Below are positions 1-10,894 of a stretch of 64,000 nucleotides of DNA, in pieces. The translations under genes were made by a program, and so were the position numbers. Source of the DNA: Chiua virens (taxonomy: Eukaryota > Basidiomycota > Agaricomycetes > Boletales > Boletaceae). The stretch lies in the NCBI GenBank assembly GCA_019787685.1, contig JAHNUO010000006.1, positions 2,332,235 to 2,396,234 of the forward strand, in the 5' to 3' direction. Each line of letters starts with the position of its first letter. Position 1 is the stretch's first letter. Under the pieces are notes generated by a model. That model made no database searches. It saw only the letters and a program-made list of their open reading frames with translations, and was not told where the DNA came from.

Positions 1-3000
1 GACAGACTGTGGAGGGCGTTGGGAGCATCCTAGAAGTTATAAGGCTTATGATCTTCACGGGAGAATAGAATGGCACATACACTCGAGTATCGGGCAGAAA
101 GGTTCTCCACCCGCAAGTCTCCCGATGCTGGCCAGTACGCGGGAGGACTGGTCTTGCTGGTTCGTTCGGTCTCTTGTTCGACGTCCATGTAACTTGCAAT
201 TCGCTCGAGACTGGTGCATCGACCATATTCAACAACGACACCTCCAAGTCGTTCTCGGTCTTACCTGTTGCCTAAGATCTAGGTCAGCTCGGAAATCAAT
301 AAACACGTCAAGGATGCTTTACCATGAATCTCTGTCTCGTTGAACATAGTTATCCACCATAAGATGGCTGAACTAAAGTCGACTGGAAGACGTCGTCAAA
401 CAATAACCCAGCTACCCAGAAACAGTATCACGCACCTGCCATGTTCAAGGAAAACCCGACGTTCGAAGGGCTTATATTATGGTATCCGTACATCAGATAC
501 GCTGCCAAGGACGCCAAAAACAGGGCCCCCAGCATCTCCAGTCTGATGGAGACCCAGCTATGTAACGTGGTCAGCGGAGGTGAAACATGTCCGCACAATC
601 TATTCACCAGTTGAGGGCATAAAAAGTGCGCGCGATCCTGGTGTACTGGTCAATGCGCGAATGGTATTCCTTGATGAACACGCTTTGCGCACCAAAGGCG
701 CGGACAGAGACTAGAGGTGTACTTCGACAGTGAAGTATTCGTTCCAAGATGTCTCAGCGACTTACCTAGGCCGGCGAGCGCAGCGTCCAGGTGAGCCAGC
801 AGAGGTGCCTTGGCATTACTCATCTCCCGCTTCACAGACAGCTCGGCTTTCATGTACATTTGTCCGCACTACCCACCAACGAGCGCGGTAAGCAAGCCGA
901 ACAGCGCAAACGGTGGGGCCATATAAACCACAACAGCGAGTAAAGTTATCATCCTGATCGTCAGTCCTATTAAGTTGGATAAGGACATGGCAAACATCCC
1001 ATCAACTAGTGCGAGTCAATTGAGCTAATCGCAGGTGCCGTGCGGGAATTTGGAAACTCCGTACCCGTTCCGATGTCTTGAGTGCATCTCGTGATGACTC
1101 GAGCTACTGGGGTCGTGTCAAGCCATCTATGACAGTTCAAACGAGACGAGCCTGACAGTAAAAGAAGAATACCTGAATGTAGCACCAAGGATTCGTTGAA
1201 CAAGTCGGTCATGGATAACCTTGGAGGCCCTCAGCGATCCTACTAGGTTGAGAGTGTACCCCAGTATATACACGATCAAGGTGTTCAATATGATCAGCGA
1301 GAAAATAGCGATATTGCTGAGACGAGTGATTCAAAACTTTGCCAGAAAATAGTGCTTAAAACCTTACTATCTGACGTTGACCGTAGGGGATTCCTGGTAT
1401 TGTTGAGCCCAGTACCCAAGATACCAAGATTGAGCGGCTAGGCTGGTGTAAGTAGCAAATAAAAAGAAAACGAATAGACCCCAGTTCAAGATGGGTGCCG
1501 CGCCGCCCCAGCCGAGTAGATAGAGAAGAACTGGAAAAAGAGATTTTTTTTTGAATGGCAAAGCTAAAACCAATGGCACGAATGAAGTTACCTGCTGGCC
1601 AACCGACATGTCCCTCAGCGATCTTTTCTGTTGTTGTCAGCGTTTTGCCTTCTTCAGTTGACGACATGTACTTCCCCAACGTAGAGGTGTTGTCACTGGT
1701 GCTGGGTGTACCATGGACGTCAACTTCCCTGTCTTGTCCCATATCGGTGATATCTGTATCCCCGCCCGCGCTGGCTTGCAGAAGCTCGTGACTCTCAGCC
1801 TGACCATCTTTGTCTAGAGTCACGACATATCGAGGAATGTCCTTAAAGAGTGAGACATGGTGGGTCTGATCACGTAAATTCGGAACGTGAAGTTGGCACC
1901 AGAGACAAATCGCCTACGTACCGTCATGATGATGGTTCTTCTCATCATCAACCTACCCCGGAAACAGTGCTCAACAATCCATTGGCTAGTCTGAACATCC
2001 AATGCGGCGAAGACCTTGGTGAATGGGTCAGTGAATTATAATCCTTTGAAGCCACCAGCCTTACGTCATCCAGGAGAAGAACTTGCGCAGAAGAGTAGAT
2101 GGCGCGCGCCAGTGTTATCCTAGCCTATCACTCTAGGTTCACTAATCTGATTATCCTGACAGGGATTCGCTTCACCTTTTGACCACCACTTTTGTGCATG
2201 TGAATACAACGTATCCGGACGTATAATGAAGAACCACGAACCTCAGCGTCACACCTCTCTCCCCAACTTCAGTGCGGTCACCGTGTTCCAAAAGTGCGAC
2301 ATCGGTTTCCAGCGCACATTGGAACAGCACTGTATAGACAGCGATTGTAAATCATGTACGCACAGGGATAACAGAAAGTGAACTCGCCCTCTGTGTACCG
2401 CCTCTGATCAAAATCTGACCCAAACAAGATATTGTCCTGCGTTATGCTTACTGATAAACGACTCGAATCACACGTTCTTCTCGAGTCTGACACCTACCCG
2501 AATTGTCTGGTTCAGTATCCACGACTCCTGAGGTACATATGCAACACCGAGATGCCTGGGCAAGTTGCACCAGGATGAAGGTCCAGATGGGTGGTAATGC
2601 ATTTCGCCCAAAAGCGCCATGAGCAACGACGTCTTCCCCGAACCCGTTGGTCCAATCACGAGATTTAGCACGCCTTGGTGAAATACGAGATCGTCATGAA
2701 CACGGAGCGTAAAATGTTTGCTATGCGCCCGAGGAGTTTCTGTACTGGGTTCCGACCTTGTCCATGAAAACGTGGCTTGAGAGATTCCGATCATGTCGAG
2801 AGTCGCATCATTGTCGTCCTCGGGACTAGGAATGCTGTGGTCGATTGCCGCAAGTTCGCAAACTGTGTCATCCTCGGGACATATTAATTACGGGCAAGTA
2901 ACAGACAACAAGTAAGCTGATACACACATTTGACAGGAAGGTGTTAATGCGATCAAGGGCGACCTTGGCTGGATCCCACAGTCAGTCCGCAGCATACGCC

Positions 3001-5446
3001 AAAAGGATGTACAGAACCTTGGATGAAGCGGGGTATGGAATCGGAGACGATGTGAAGTTGAATCTGGAAGATATCCATCACTATGAGGTGGATTCATTAG
3101 CGTAGGGTTCAAATCATGCGGACTGGTCCTACCTGGCATCGATGAGTATACGATGGATGCTGGAGAAACTCATGAGAAAAACGAATACAGGATTCAACTT
3201 CATCACTCGCCGGTGAGATTCCGTCTGGCGACGAGTGTCTATCGCAAACACGGTTATCTATCAATTTCTGCTAGAGAAGGTGCATCAACGAACTTACATA
3301 AACAGAATATGTGATAAGCATGATAACAAGGGGTATAACGAAGCTGTGAACAAGTTATTGCCCAGTTTCCACTGGAACAAACAGATAGACGCACTTGACC
3401 AAGTTATTCAAAAGTTGAAGCAAGGATCGTTTCCTGATCAATACAAGCTCTTCTGCACGTCGGTCTTGGATCTTGTCATTGATCTTGCGCTCCCACCCGA
3501 AAAGTTTGATCATTCGCAGGATGTTCATAGCTGAGTGAGCTCAATACCGACAACATCCGACGAACAAAATGGATTTGCACGCACTTTCGCTCACAAGTTG
3601 CACCCTAGCATCGGTCTATGGACATCAAGACCACATGCATGTCTTCGAAATGAAAGACACGCACTATTTTCATTTTCTCTACCTCCACACTTTGGAACAA
3701 GCTCCCGACGTATCCAGGAACTGGAACTAGGCACATCATAGCCGCAGCACCTACCAGAGCACTGTGTCGTACAGATGGATAAGTGAAGATATCCAATCTG
3801 CCCCATTCAACTCACCTCCAACCCAGAATCCTGTAAAGAAAGGCGATGCACAACAAAATCTGCAAGGGAACGCCAACCACTTCGTCCTCTAAGCACTCTC
3901 ATGCCTGTTAATGAAAGGTCGGGTGGCGTACCGACAGGAAGAAGTTCTTTGGCTGCGATTACGTTCGTTAGATCTGTCGTCAGATGGTTGTTTATTGTGC
4001 CGATCAGATTAGCTTTGTGACTTGAATCATTCTCGTCTGGAGGTGCATCACAGTTCTCATCGCCCTGAAGTCGGATCCGTAAGGCGTGCTTGAATACGAG
4101 GTCGGAGAGAAGCGCCTCCGTGCGCACGGCCATCCGACTCTATAAAATGACCGATGACCATTTACTAGGATGTCCTCGCCAGACGGCACTGAATGGGCTC
4201 ACCAAGACGAAGGTGGACCATTGATGCAAAATGGAGTACAAAGTCGGACCGAGGAAAAGGAGTGCGATCCACACTATCGGTTGTATGGTCGCTCCTTTGC
4301 CTTGCGTTTCTAGGTACCTGGGCAATGGGGAAGAGCTGAGTGGTGCACATACCAAAGTCAGACTTGTACCTGAGGAATTGTTCCAACGCGAATGGACTTG
4401 CGAGGCTCACGACGACCTTTACCAGTACTATAAACACCAGCATGGCGTATTCTGATGCTACTGACGATGTTAATAACGCCAGAACTTGTGTACGACAGTG
4501 TTAGACCCACAAAAAGCCTTGACCAAGCCGAAGAAGACATGAGATCCACGAGATCCACGGGACTCCAGGTACTATACAAACATTAAATATGGTCGTCAGT
4601 GGAGGACGAGCACATTCAACTTACGGACGCATTTCGAGTAACTAGCCCTTCGACATGGTCATAATCAGCGAGCGGAAACAGCGCGTCTGGAGCGAGATGC
4701 TGAGATTTGTAGGCTATGCTGATCAATGAGTCGAGCCAGGAATATAGCAGAAGTGATAGCAAGGATGTCGTTTGTTCTGGATGAAGCTCTTTTATAAGTG
4801 GCTGAAAGAGGTGTTTAAACAAAGAGGGCGGCCTTTTCCAAAGATACGCACCGTGTCGTCCGTAATTCGGTATTCACAGTAACTCGTCAATGGTATGACG
4901 ATCCCGAGGGCACCGAGTAAGGCAGCTTCCATAGCACTGTACAGATCAAGCTGGTGTGCCGGTTCTTGATAAGTAAAGAACGGCCAAAGGTCGTGGTAAG
5001 CGACCACTCCAAAGGCACCAAGAAATACCATATCCGCGTGGCGAGTGAGCTGGCCAGTGCTTCCAAAATCGAGCCCGAATACTGAGAGAAGCGTGAGAAG
5101 CATCCCATAAACCTGTCATGAGCTTCATCGAAACGGAATATGGCGTTCAAGTCATTCCACCACTTACGATGGCGATGTAGAGCTCCATGGATCCTGCCGA
5201 GTGGCTCCCTGAGAGCGGGGTAGTAACTTTGTGAGACCATTCGATGGCCGTTGTTATAAAAAGACATGCGCATACAACGACTCTGACGACCTTCATGTAG
5301 AACACCGTCGATGTGCGGTTCGACCCATGATGTCGGTCTTTGCCACCACGTTTGATACATAGTATGGTGGAGAAGAACAAAATCTTGAATGATGCCGAGG
5401 GAAATATCAATGGAATGAAGTCTATGGCACAGTGTAGCTTGTCCAT
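1..5446 (-). CDS. ABC transporter, subfamily C (MRP/multidrug-resistance type), 3' end outside window
   Basis: Membrane exporter of the ABCC family (ATP-driven export of conjugates, toxins or metabolites; substrate unknown). Read 5' to 3' on the minus strand it gives N-terminal membrane segments (about 5290-4880), the linker PEQTTSLLSLLLYSWLDSL (about 4780), TMD1 with RYLETQGKGATIQP (about 4320) and VRTEALLSDLVFKHALRIR (about 4125), and MNILRMIKLFGWE (about 3530). NBD1 follows with Walker A GPTGSGKTS (about 2653-2627), Q-loop YVPQESW, signature LSGGQKAR split by an intron, and Walker B VLLLDD (about 2083-2065). TMD2 follows, then the start of NBD2 (PPAYWPASGDLRVENLSARYSS, 138-81; next exon 29-1). 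At least a dozen short introns are needed, for example between EKMKI and TDARVQLVSE. All joins tested restore frame, so the gene looks intact. The start is uncertain: 5446 is the first ATG in the membrane-segment frame, and an upstream ATG at 5624 is possible. Confidence 0.88.
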
Positions 5447-5639
5447 TTCGCGCTTTCCAGTCGAGAAAACTCGTCAACGAGTCTGGAAGAGAACTGACTC
5501 TGAGTCTAGAGTAGTTGATGACTGGATTTCGAAGGAAGTCTCCTTCAAGCGAACAAGGGTGGTGTTTATAACTTGAACTCGAAAGAAAAGAGATGCGAAA
5601 GTGTGAAAGTTGTTTCCCAGTCAATGGTCTACAATGTCA

Positions 5640-6217
5640 TGTTTTAATATCGCAGCGTCCACTGTGCCTACCGGAAGTTCGAGAGACAGTGTTCTCATGT
5701 CGGCGTAGAGTTTTTTGACTGCTGAACCCATACCGCATGCGATTCGTAGTCAGCTGCGGCTGCGCCGTGATTACCTGAGTGCCGGTAACTTGACTGATTC
5801 CAGCTACCCAGCGCGCCGCGACACAAATAACCACCAGGGATCAATCGACCGACGTTAACTTCGTCATTGGCAGCAGGGTGCAACTAAATTGCCAAATCGG
5901 CAGTCTTATCCACGAACGTCCGCACGCGAGATGACGGTCCATGCTGCATGACCATACCATAGTGCCAGTGGTTCGATTATAAGTATATCCAGTGGAGTCG
6001 AGGAAGGGAAAAAAAGTTCAACGACTGCGCTCAATGTGACAGATCTATTTTCCCGACAATTTTCCGGATATTTAACTGCAGCCGGCACAGTCACCTTACT
6101 AATTTACAGCAGTCATCCACATTAGTGTACTTACCTGTTATCGATTTATCCCTTAGCTATTTTGATTTTTTCACCTTGTACCTTTCCATCCAACATATCA
6201 TTTCTTCCTGCTTGAAC
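5640..6217. other. Intergenic stretch upstream of the ABCC gene
   Basis: No protein family is recognisable here on either strand. Short open frames of about 60 codons on the minus strand have no familiar motifs. It probably contains the ABCC promoter and possibly an unplaced first exon. The right part (about 6100-6217) is T/C-rich and runs into the repeat that starts near 6218. Confidence 0.4.
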
Positions 6218-6343
6218 ATCACATCATGACACCCCCCTTGGCAAAATACGATACAGTATCCCCTCGCTCACGATACATAATAATCTAGATCTATCATACT
6301 TAAGAGACAATCCCAGTTGCGGCTACCCATCAACAACCCCAAC
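6218..6343. repeat. Direct repeat, left copy (GET3 3'-flank sequence)
   Basis: This stretch is closely similar and in the same orientation to 9405-9533, which lies immediately downstream of the GET3 stop codon. Shared blocks include CATCACAT, GATAC-GTATCCC, TCTAGATCTATCATACT and TTAAGAGACA, then CCCAGTTG and a diverged AACAA-CCCCAA end. The left copy lacks an 11-nt piece present on the right after AAGAGACA and carries a few extra bases near its start. Homology stops about 10 nt short of where the GET3 stop codon would be. The sequence then switches abruptly into a kinase gene fragment. The right copy adjoins GET3 itself, so the left copy is the derived one. Confidence 0.8.
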
Positions 6344-6849
6344 TTGAATGGACAAGACTTGAAATTGCTCCACGCGAAGTTTGGTGCGACGCTTCCAGAG
6401 CAACACCCGCTCGCGACCACAGTATGACTTGAACCCCTTTGAATACTCGGCCATGGACAGTTGTCGTTTCGCAGTATCGGCATCGAAACGCGTTCTGCGT
6501 TCCTTCCGAGCAGCGAGGTAGCCTAGGCTCTGAAAATAGTAATCGAGAAAGTCTACGATCTTTCGATCGAAGGTCATCGCAAATCATCACGAGGAGACCC
6601 ACAGAGCTGTGCTATGGTGGCTTTTCGCTTCACCTCTGAGCTATCCAGGAGCTCTCTCTCCCAGAGTTGGAAACCAGACGGCTTCAGAGTCGTTCCGGCT
6701 TTCGCTGTGCTCATTTTGATGTCGTCGTTCCAGCCGTGATCACCTTTCGCCGTCATGCGGATGTCACGGAGGCCGACAGTTATGCCTTTCGTTGTATCCA
6801 TGTAAATATCGCGATGGAGTATGTCTGAAGTCTTGTTGGTGTCTGTCAT
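6323..6849 (-). pseudogene. 5' fragment of a Dbf2/Sid2-like NDR-family protein kinase gene
   Basis: The minus-strand translation gives TLKPSGFQLWERELLDSSEV then KRKATIAQL. A 50-nt intron (donor GTGGGT, acceptor GTAG near 6554) leads to YFLDYYFQSLGYLAARKERR, a mid-part ending CGRERVLLWKRRTKL, and RVEQFQVLSIQVG. This is the N-terminal Mob1-binding region of fungal NDR/LATS kinases (Dbf2, Sid2), which regulate mitotic exit and septation. The coding homology stops exactly where the glycine-rich loop (QVGQGGYG) should follow. The sequence then runs into the GET3-flank repeat and a stop at 6323. The whole catalytic domain is absent. An intron is retained, so this is a DNA-level copy, not a retrocopy. 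A usually conserved Arg in RERVLLRKRR is Trp here, consistent with decay. The family call is from memory of the motif. Confidence 0.68.
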
Positions 6850-7030
6850 GAAAACGATACTTGCAAATCGTTGCGATCTGGTTACACAATGCCCCTTGCA
6901 ATGCCCTACGATTGAACACGACTACCACGTGCCGTCTTATTCCTCACGTGATCTACGCGTCCATTGCTCTTGTCGATACCCGGTGGAGTTTTCGCCTGTA
7001 CCCTAGATCGGCCAGAAACGACAGTCCAAA
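6850..7030. promoter_or_regulatory. Relic divergent promoter between kinase and Spc25-like fragments
   Basis: This 181-bp gap separates two gene 5' ends transcribed away from each other. It contains two perfect CACGTG palindromes (6926-6931 and 6945-6950) and one ACGCGT at about 6955-6960. ACGCGT is the MCB site bound by MBF in G1/S cell-cycle promoters, which would suit a mitotic kinase and a kinetochore gene. Whether it still drives transcription is unknown, since both genes are truncated. Confidence 0.45.
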
Positions 7031-7288
7031 ATGCGACGATCGCACGTCGACCTCGCCTCCATCCTCGCTCTGCCCACCCCCCAGGTAGACCTTCGGCTGC
7101 AAGCATACGAAACTTCAACCGGGAACTTTGTCAGAGCCGTCACAAACTATACCAATCGCGCCATCGCCGAAATCACGAAACACAGGAACACCCAGGAAAC
7201 CGACAAGAGAAGATTGGCCGAACGAACCCAGGCTGTGGAGACCGAGACGAATCAGTGCATCATGCTACTAATACATGTAATGCATTGA
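7031..7288 (+). pseudogene. 5' fragment of a Spc25-like kinetochore gene
   Basis: Starting at the ATG at 7031 the frame reads MRRSHVDLASILALPTPQVD, then a coiled-coil-like stretch (ETSTGNFVRAVTNYTNRAIA, KRRLAERTQAVETETNQC). This resembles the N-terminus of basidiomycete Spc25, a subunit of the Ndc80 kinetochore complex. The similarity ends after ETNQC at about 7263. The globular C-terminal domain of Spc25 is absent and a stop follows at 7286-7288. The 3' end of the Crinkler-like gene lies only 22 bp further on, in the opposite direction. The family assignment is from memory of the motif. A diverged or unrelated short coiled-coil gene is the alternative. Confidence 0.55.
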
Positions 7289-7309
7289 TTAACAGTGGAC
7301 GGTAGTCCA

Positions 7310-9309
7310 TTAACTCATTTCCCGCTGTTTACCCCTCGCTTTTTCACTCATCCCTGCAGTCTGTTTGGTCCGTGCTGCAAGCCTATCTGCCTTTTTTTTC
7401 TTCGATGGCTCAGCCTGCATTGCTATCCTTGCTGACTTTCTTTTTTTCGACGGTCCAGCTTGATCATCTGGGTCAGCCTGTGCCACAACTTCAGGCTCAG
7501 GTTCAGGGTTTTCGAGCTCCCGCTGAGCATCCACCCTACGCCAAGACTAGAACTGGCTCAGTAACATGTTAGAGATCCACTGGAAGAATTTGCATGCCTT
7601 ATATGTAACATTCTTTGCAGTGGGGTCCAACTTTGACCACCCAATGGGAACAAGCTCATTTGTCAACAAATGAACCTTACCCTGCCATTCCTCTGCGACC
7701 CCTTTGATTTCATCCTCTTTTGGACCAACAAAGATAATTCCAAATGGTATGTGCTTCAATTGGAGTTTGGCCTGCACTTTCTGTTGGATCTTTGTTATCT
7801 CAGGCTTCATGATGCCTTTCTCTGGTGAGCGATGCTTTGAGGAAATCGTGGCCTGGAAGGCACAAATCCAATTATTGAGGACGAGAAAGCCATCAATCCC
7901 AGGGTAGTTATCTGGGGTCACCCAGTAGTAGGGGGGTTCTGCACTTTCCAGGTTTTTCAATGGTCCAGTGATAAGATACCTGTGGTTGGGGGCTCCATCT
8001 GGCAACTGCCAGGTTTGGGGCAACTTCAAGTCAACATTGAAGTCTTTAAGCCAATTGCAGGATACACTCTTCCTTGCAACCACAAAGCTATGAAACCATG
8101 ATTCAAAGATATTGCCAGCTGATGTGCATGTTTGACTGTGTTGACTAAGGATCTTGTAGAAGCTCAACTTGGATTGATCCTCAGAGACCTGTAGTGCACG
8201 CCCTAGAAACTCCCACAGTGTTTTGGTCCCCACATGGACCTCAAACTCACAACGGCTAATCTCTTCCTTCCCGAGACTTAGTGGTCGCAGGAAAAAAAAG
8301 GGGGATGGTAGATCGGCAGGCATAGTCAATGTGTCTTCCATTGCCATAAACTGTGGAGTTCTAGCAACTACAGTGCGGGCAACACCCTGGTATGCTCTCT
8401 CAATCCAACCATCTAATCTTTTCTGTTGGAGAAACTCCAGCATTATACGTGGGATGTTGCCCCACTTTTCTGCAAGGGCAACCATACATTTAGGGTCCTG
8501 GCCCAATAAGATCCTGATTGTGTGTATGTCAGATAACAACATTGGAAAGTATTACAAACTTACGCGAGGTTTCGGAGCTCATCCTCTGACCAGATGTCCA
8601 TAACATAGATTTCAGCACCTTGCTGTTTTTTCCATGCCTTCCATTGTGACTCCTGGGGTGATGTTGTTTGAATGATCCGAATTTTGTCCCACTTGCCATA
8701 GAAAATTCCAGCAGGTTGTTGTACATTATGGTTGGAATCACATAAAGCCCACAAGAAAGTGGGTGCATTGGCAAGTGGATTCTGTGTGGTAATGTCGTGG
8801 TAGGTGACCTCATAGTGAAAGAGTGCATAGCAGGGGTGTCCATTTGGAAACTGCAACATGACAGCCTGTTTGGCTCCAAGTCGTCTAACCAGAATGTAAA
8901 TATCAAATATGGTTTTTCCTGGAGTACACATTACAATTAAGAACCCCAAGCAAACAGATGACTTACCAATCCCAGGCTGTCCTGTAACAATGGCCCCATA
9001 TCTGTAGGCTTCCTTTTTCAACTCTATATATGCATCTTCATACTCTTGGGTGATAAGTATCTTGTCACACTTCAAAGGGCCAGCAAAGAAATTTCTGAAT
9101 GCATTGGAGTATCTTCCAAGGTCAATAAACTTGAACTTCTCTGGACCATCCTCAGAGTCCTTGAATGATTTGATGAAAGCATTAGTGTTGCCCCAAGCTT
9201 TGGAAGCAAACTCATTGAACAATGATAGTTCTTCCTCTACAGTCAGCAATGCTGGTGGAGGTGTTTGGTGTTCGATTGACATGGAAGCTTGGGGCTCGAG
9301 TGGTGCCAT
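7310..9309 (-). CDS. Crinkler-like (CRN/RHS-type) P-loop NTPase with C-terminal restriction-endonuclease-like region
   Basis: From the start at 9309, exon 1 ends in GAIVTGQPGIG. An intron (about 8965-8919) joins it to KTIFDIYILVRRLGAKQAVM, giving Walker A GQPGIGKT. Unspliced reading also stays open there, so the intron rests on its GTAAGT donor and the restored motif. WSEDELRNLA then joins across an intron at about 8570 to ILLGQDPKCMVALAEKWGN, a layout seen in fungal CRN-type ATPases. The C-terminal half has GIDGFLVLNNWICAFQATIS, resembling the D-x(n)-(E/Q)xT core of PD-(D/E)XK nucleases. I infer a last intron (about 7582-7536, branch-like CTAAC, weak donor) leading to a lysine-rich tail (SKKRKSARIA, SKKKKADRLAARTK) that could be a nuclear signal. 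Such proteins form large variable families in Agaricomycetes. Their role is unsettled (effector or self/non-self conflict). Codon usage and AT content differ from the neighbouring housekeeping genes. Confidence 0.72.
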
Positions 9310-9312
9310 GGA

Positions 9313-9356
9313 GTAGTGGTGTAGTGGTGTAGTCTAGGGGGTCTAGGGTCTAGGGG
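9313..9356. repeat. Short tandem repeats upstream of the Crinkler-like gene
   Basis: Two adjoining imperfect short arrays: GTAGTGGT-type units, then CTAGGG(GGT)-type units. They sit directly before the ATG of the minus-strand Crinkler-like gene, in its 5' UTR or core promoter. The second array is telomere-like in composition but is not TTAGGG. Confidence 0.6.
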
Positions 9357-9404
9357 CTCCACAGCTAGCAGTCTTTGAATTTGATATTCAACAAGGTTCT
9401 TGTG

Positions 9405-9533
9405 CATCACATGACCGCCCATATGATACGGTATCCCTTGTTCGCGATACGTAATAGTCTAGATCTATCATACTTAAGAGACATGTCGGATGCAATCCCA
9501 GTTGGCCACCATTAACAATCCCAATGTACAAGG
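9405..9533. repeat. Direct repeat, right copy (GET3 3' flank)
   Basis: Right-hand partner of 6218-6343. It begins about 8 bp beyond the GET3 stop codon (9541-9543) and so probably represents the native GET3 3' UTR and terminator. The copy carries an 11-nt segment after AAGAGACA that the left copy lacks. Confidence 0.8.
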
Positions 9534-9540
9534 CGAAAGC

Positions 9541-10894
9541 TCAGTCGAGGTTCGGAACATATGGTTCCACGAGCATCTTGCTAAACTCTCTGAGCTTCTG
9601 CGGACCACGTACTTCCTCGGTGAGGAGGGGGAGCTGGACGATGTGGAAGAATTCGTCGTAAAGTTCGTGTGCTTCGGCGAGATACTTTTGTTGCATCTTT
9701 TGACGCACTTTGCAGTGCTCGCAGTTGGACGCTGCATCGCGTCGTCAGTGTCGGCGACGTGCAAGGAAATGAAAGTATATCATACAGTTCTTGGGGAAGA
9801 GCAACTGGTTCACGACGATGTTGTGCGTATCGATTTCGTACGCCGTCAGCTCCTGTACGAGACGTTCCGTCTCATACAACGACAAGAATTCAGAGATACA
9901 CACGCAGACAAACGTGGTCTTTTCCTGTTCGTACGTTATAACAGCCGAACACGTCGACGACGGGACGACGTACCGGATCCTTGAATTGGGTGTTCACTTC
10001 GTTAATGACGGCGCGCATCGACTCTAGTTTTGCAAACATGTCTTCCTGAGAGTCTTGCTGCCCGCCCATCATGGACGACATTTGCCGGATCATGGGGCCA
10101 AATTGGCCGCTGAGGGTGCTCAGTTTTCCCAGCGCTTTCTCGAGCACGGTAGGGAACGAGAGGAATCGGAGTGTGTGACCGGTCGGTGCGGTATCGAAAA
10201 CGATGACAGAGTATTCCATCGATTTAACGTGCCTGAAAGGGGCATGAGTGCCTGAGACGAGAAAAGATCGGGGGAACGTATACTTCATGATCTCAGCAAA
10301 ACTCATTGCTTCGTCGACGCCCGGGATGGCAAACGCGAGATCTTGCATCATCGAGCCCATCATGCCATTCTGATCCGCTGACGATGGCAGCATGGTAAGG
10401 GATTGAAGCACAAAGGAGAGGGAATGGGCATACATTGCTCGACCATCTCCTGAATTGCGCTCGTAGGGTCAATCTCCATCGCAAAGAGGTTGTCGAACCC
10501 GTTGACTTTGGTCGCATCTTTGGAGAACTTTTGACCAAAGGCGTCGGAGAGGTTGTGTGCTGGGTCCGTGGACTGTGGACGCGATCGCGGAATGGTGAGA
10601 CGAGGGGAGGAGGAGGAAGAGGAACTTACGATGAGCAAGACGGACTCACGACATTGGGCGAGTTGGATGGCGAGTGAACAGGACGTTGTTGTCTTGCCTG
10701 TTTGCAGGAATGAACAACGTGTTTTACGACGATTTGAACTGGTGTGTACTCACCGACACCTCCCTTGCCACCTGCAACGAGTGGAACGTGAACGACCGTC
10801 TCGTCGGACGAGTAAGAGACGCACCGCAGAATATCCATTTCAACGATTTCTGATCCAAAACATTCTGGAGCGTGGGAGGTAGCGTGTCGGTCAT
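9541..10894 (-). CDS. GET3: GET3/ASNA1 ATPase, guided entry of tail-anchored proteins
   Basis: Cytosolic homodimeric ATPase that carries tail-anchored membrane proteins from Get4/5 to the Get1/2 receptor at the ER. Eight exons read cleanly: complement of 10894-10825, 10770-10753, 10697-10630, 10572-10434, 10377-10284, 10232-9974, 9924-9786 and 9731-9541. Together they make 978 nt (325 residues), a normal length. Visible motifs: [15 protein letters not shown] start; P-loop GGKGGVGKTTT assembled over three exons, one only 18 nt; switch [11 protein letters not shown]; switch [17 protein letters not shown]; methionine-rich client-binding region ([24 protein letters not shown]); zinc motif CEHC; ending [10 protein letters not shown]. 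It is divergently transcribed from SRP68, 194 bp away. Confidence 0.97.

Noticed and set aside
3591..3806. Stop codons and frame changes in the middle of the ABCC gene, suggesting a pseudogene
   Set aside because: Two short introns (GTGCGT donors, acceptors CATAG and CTCAG) restore EKMKI-TDARVQLVSE-T-MNILRMIKLFGWE exactly, so the region is intact.
9490..9984. 164-codon plus-strand frame over the GET3 3' half
   Set aside because: It is the antisense shadow of GET3 exons 6-8, whose minus-strand reading matches the family throughout.
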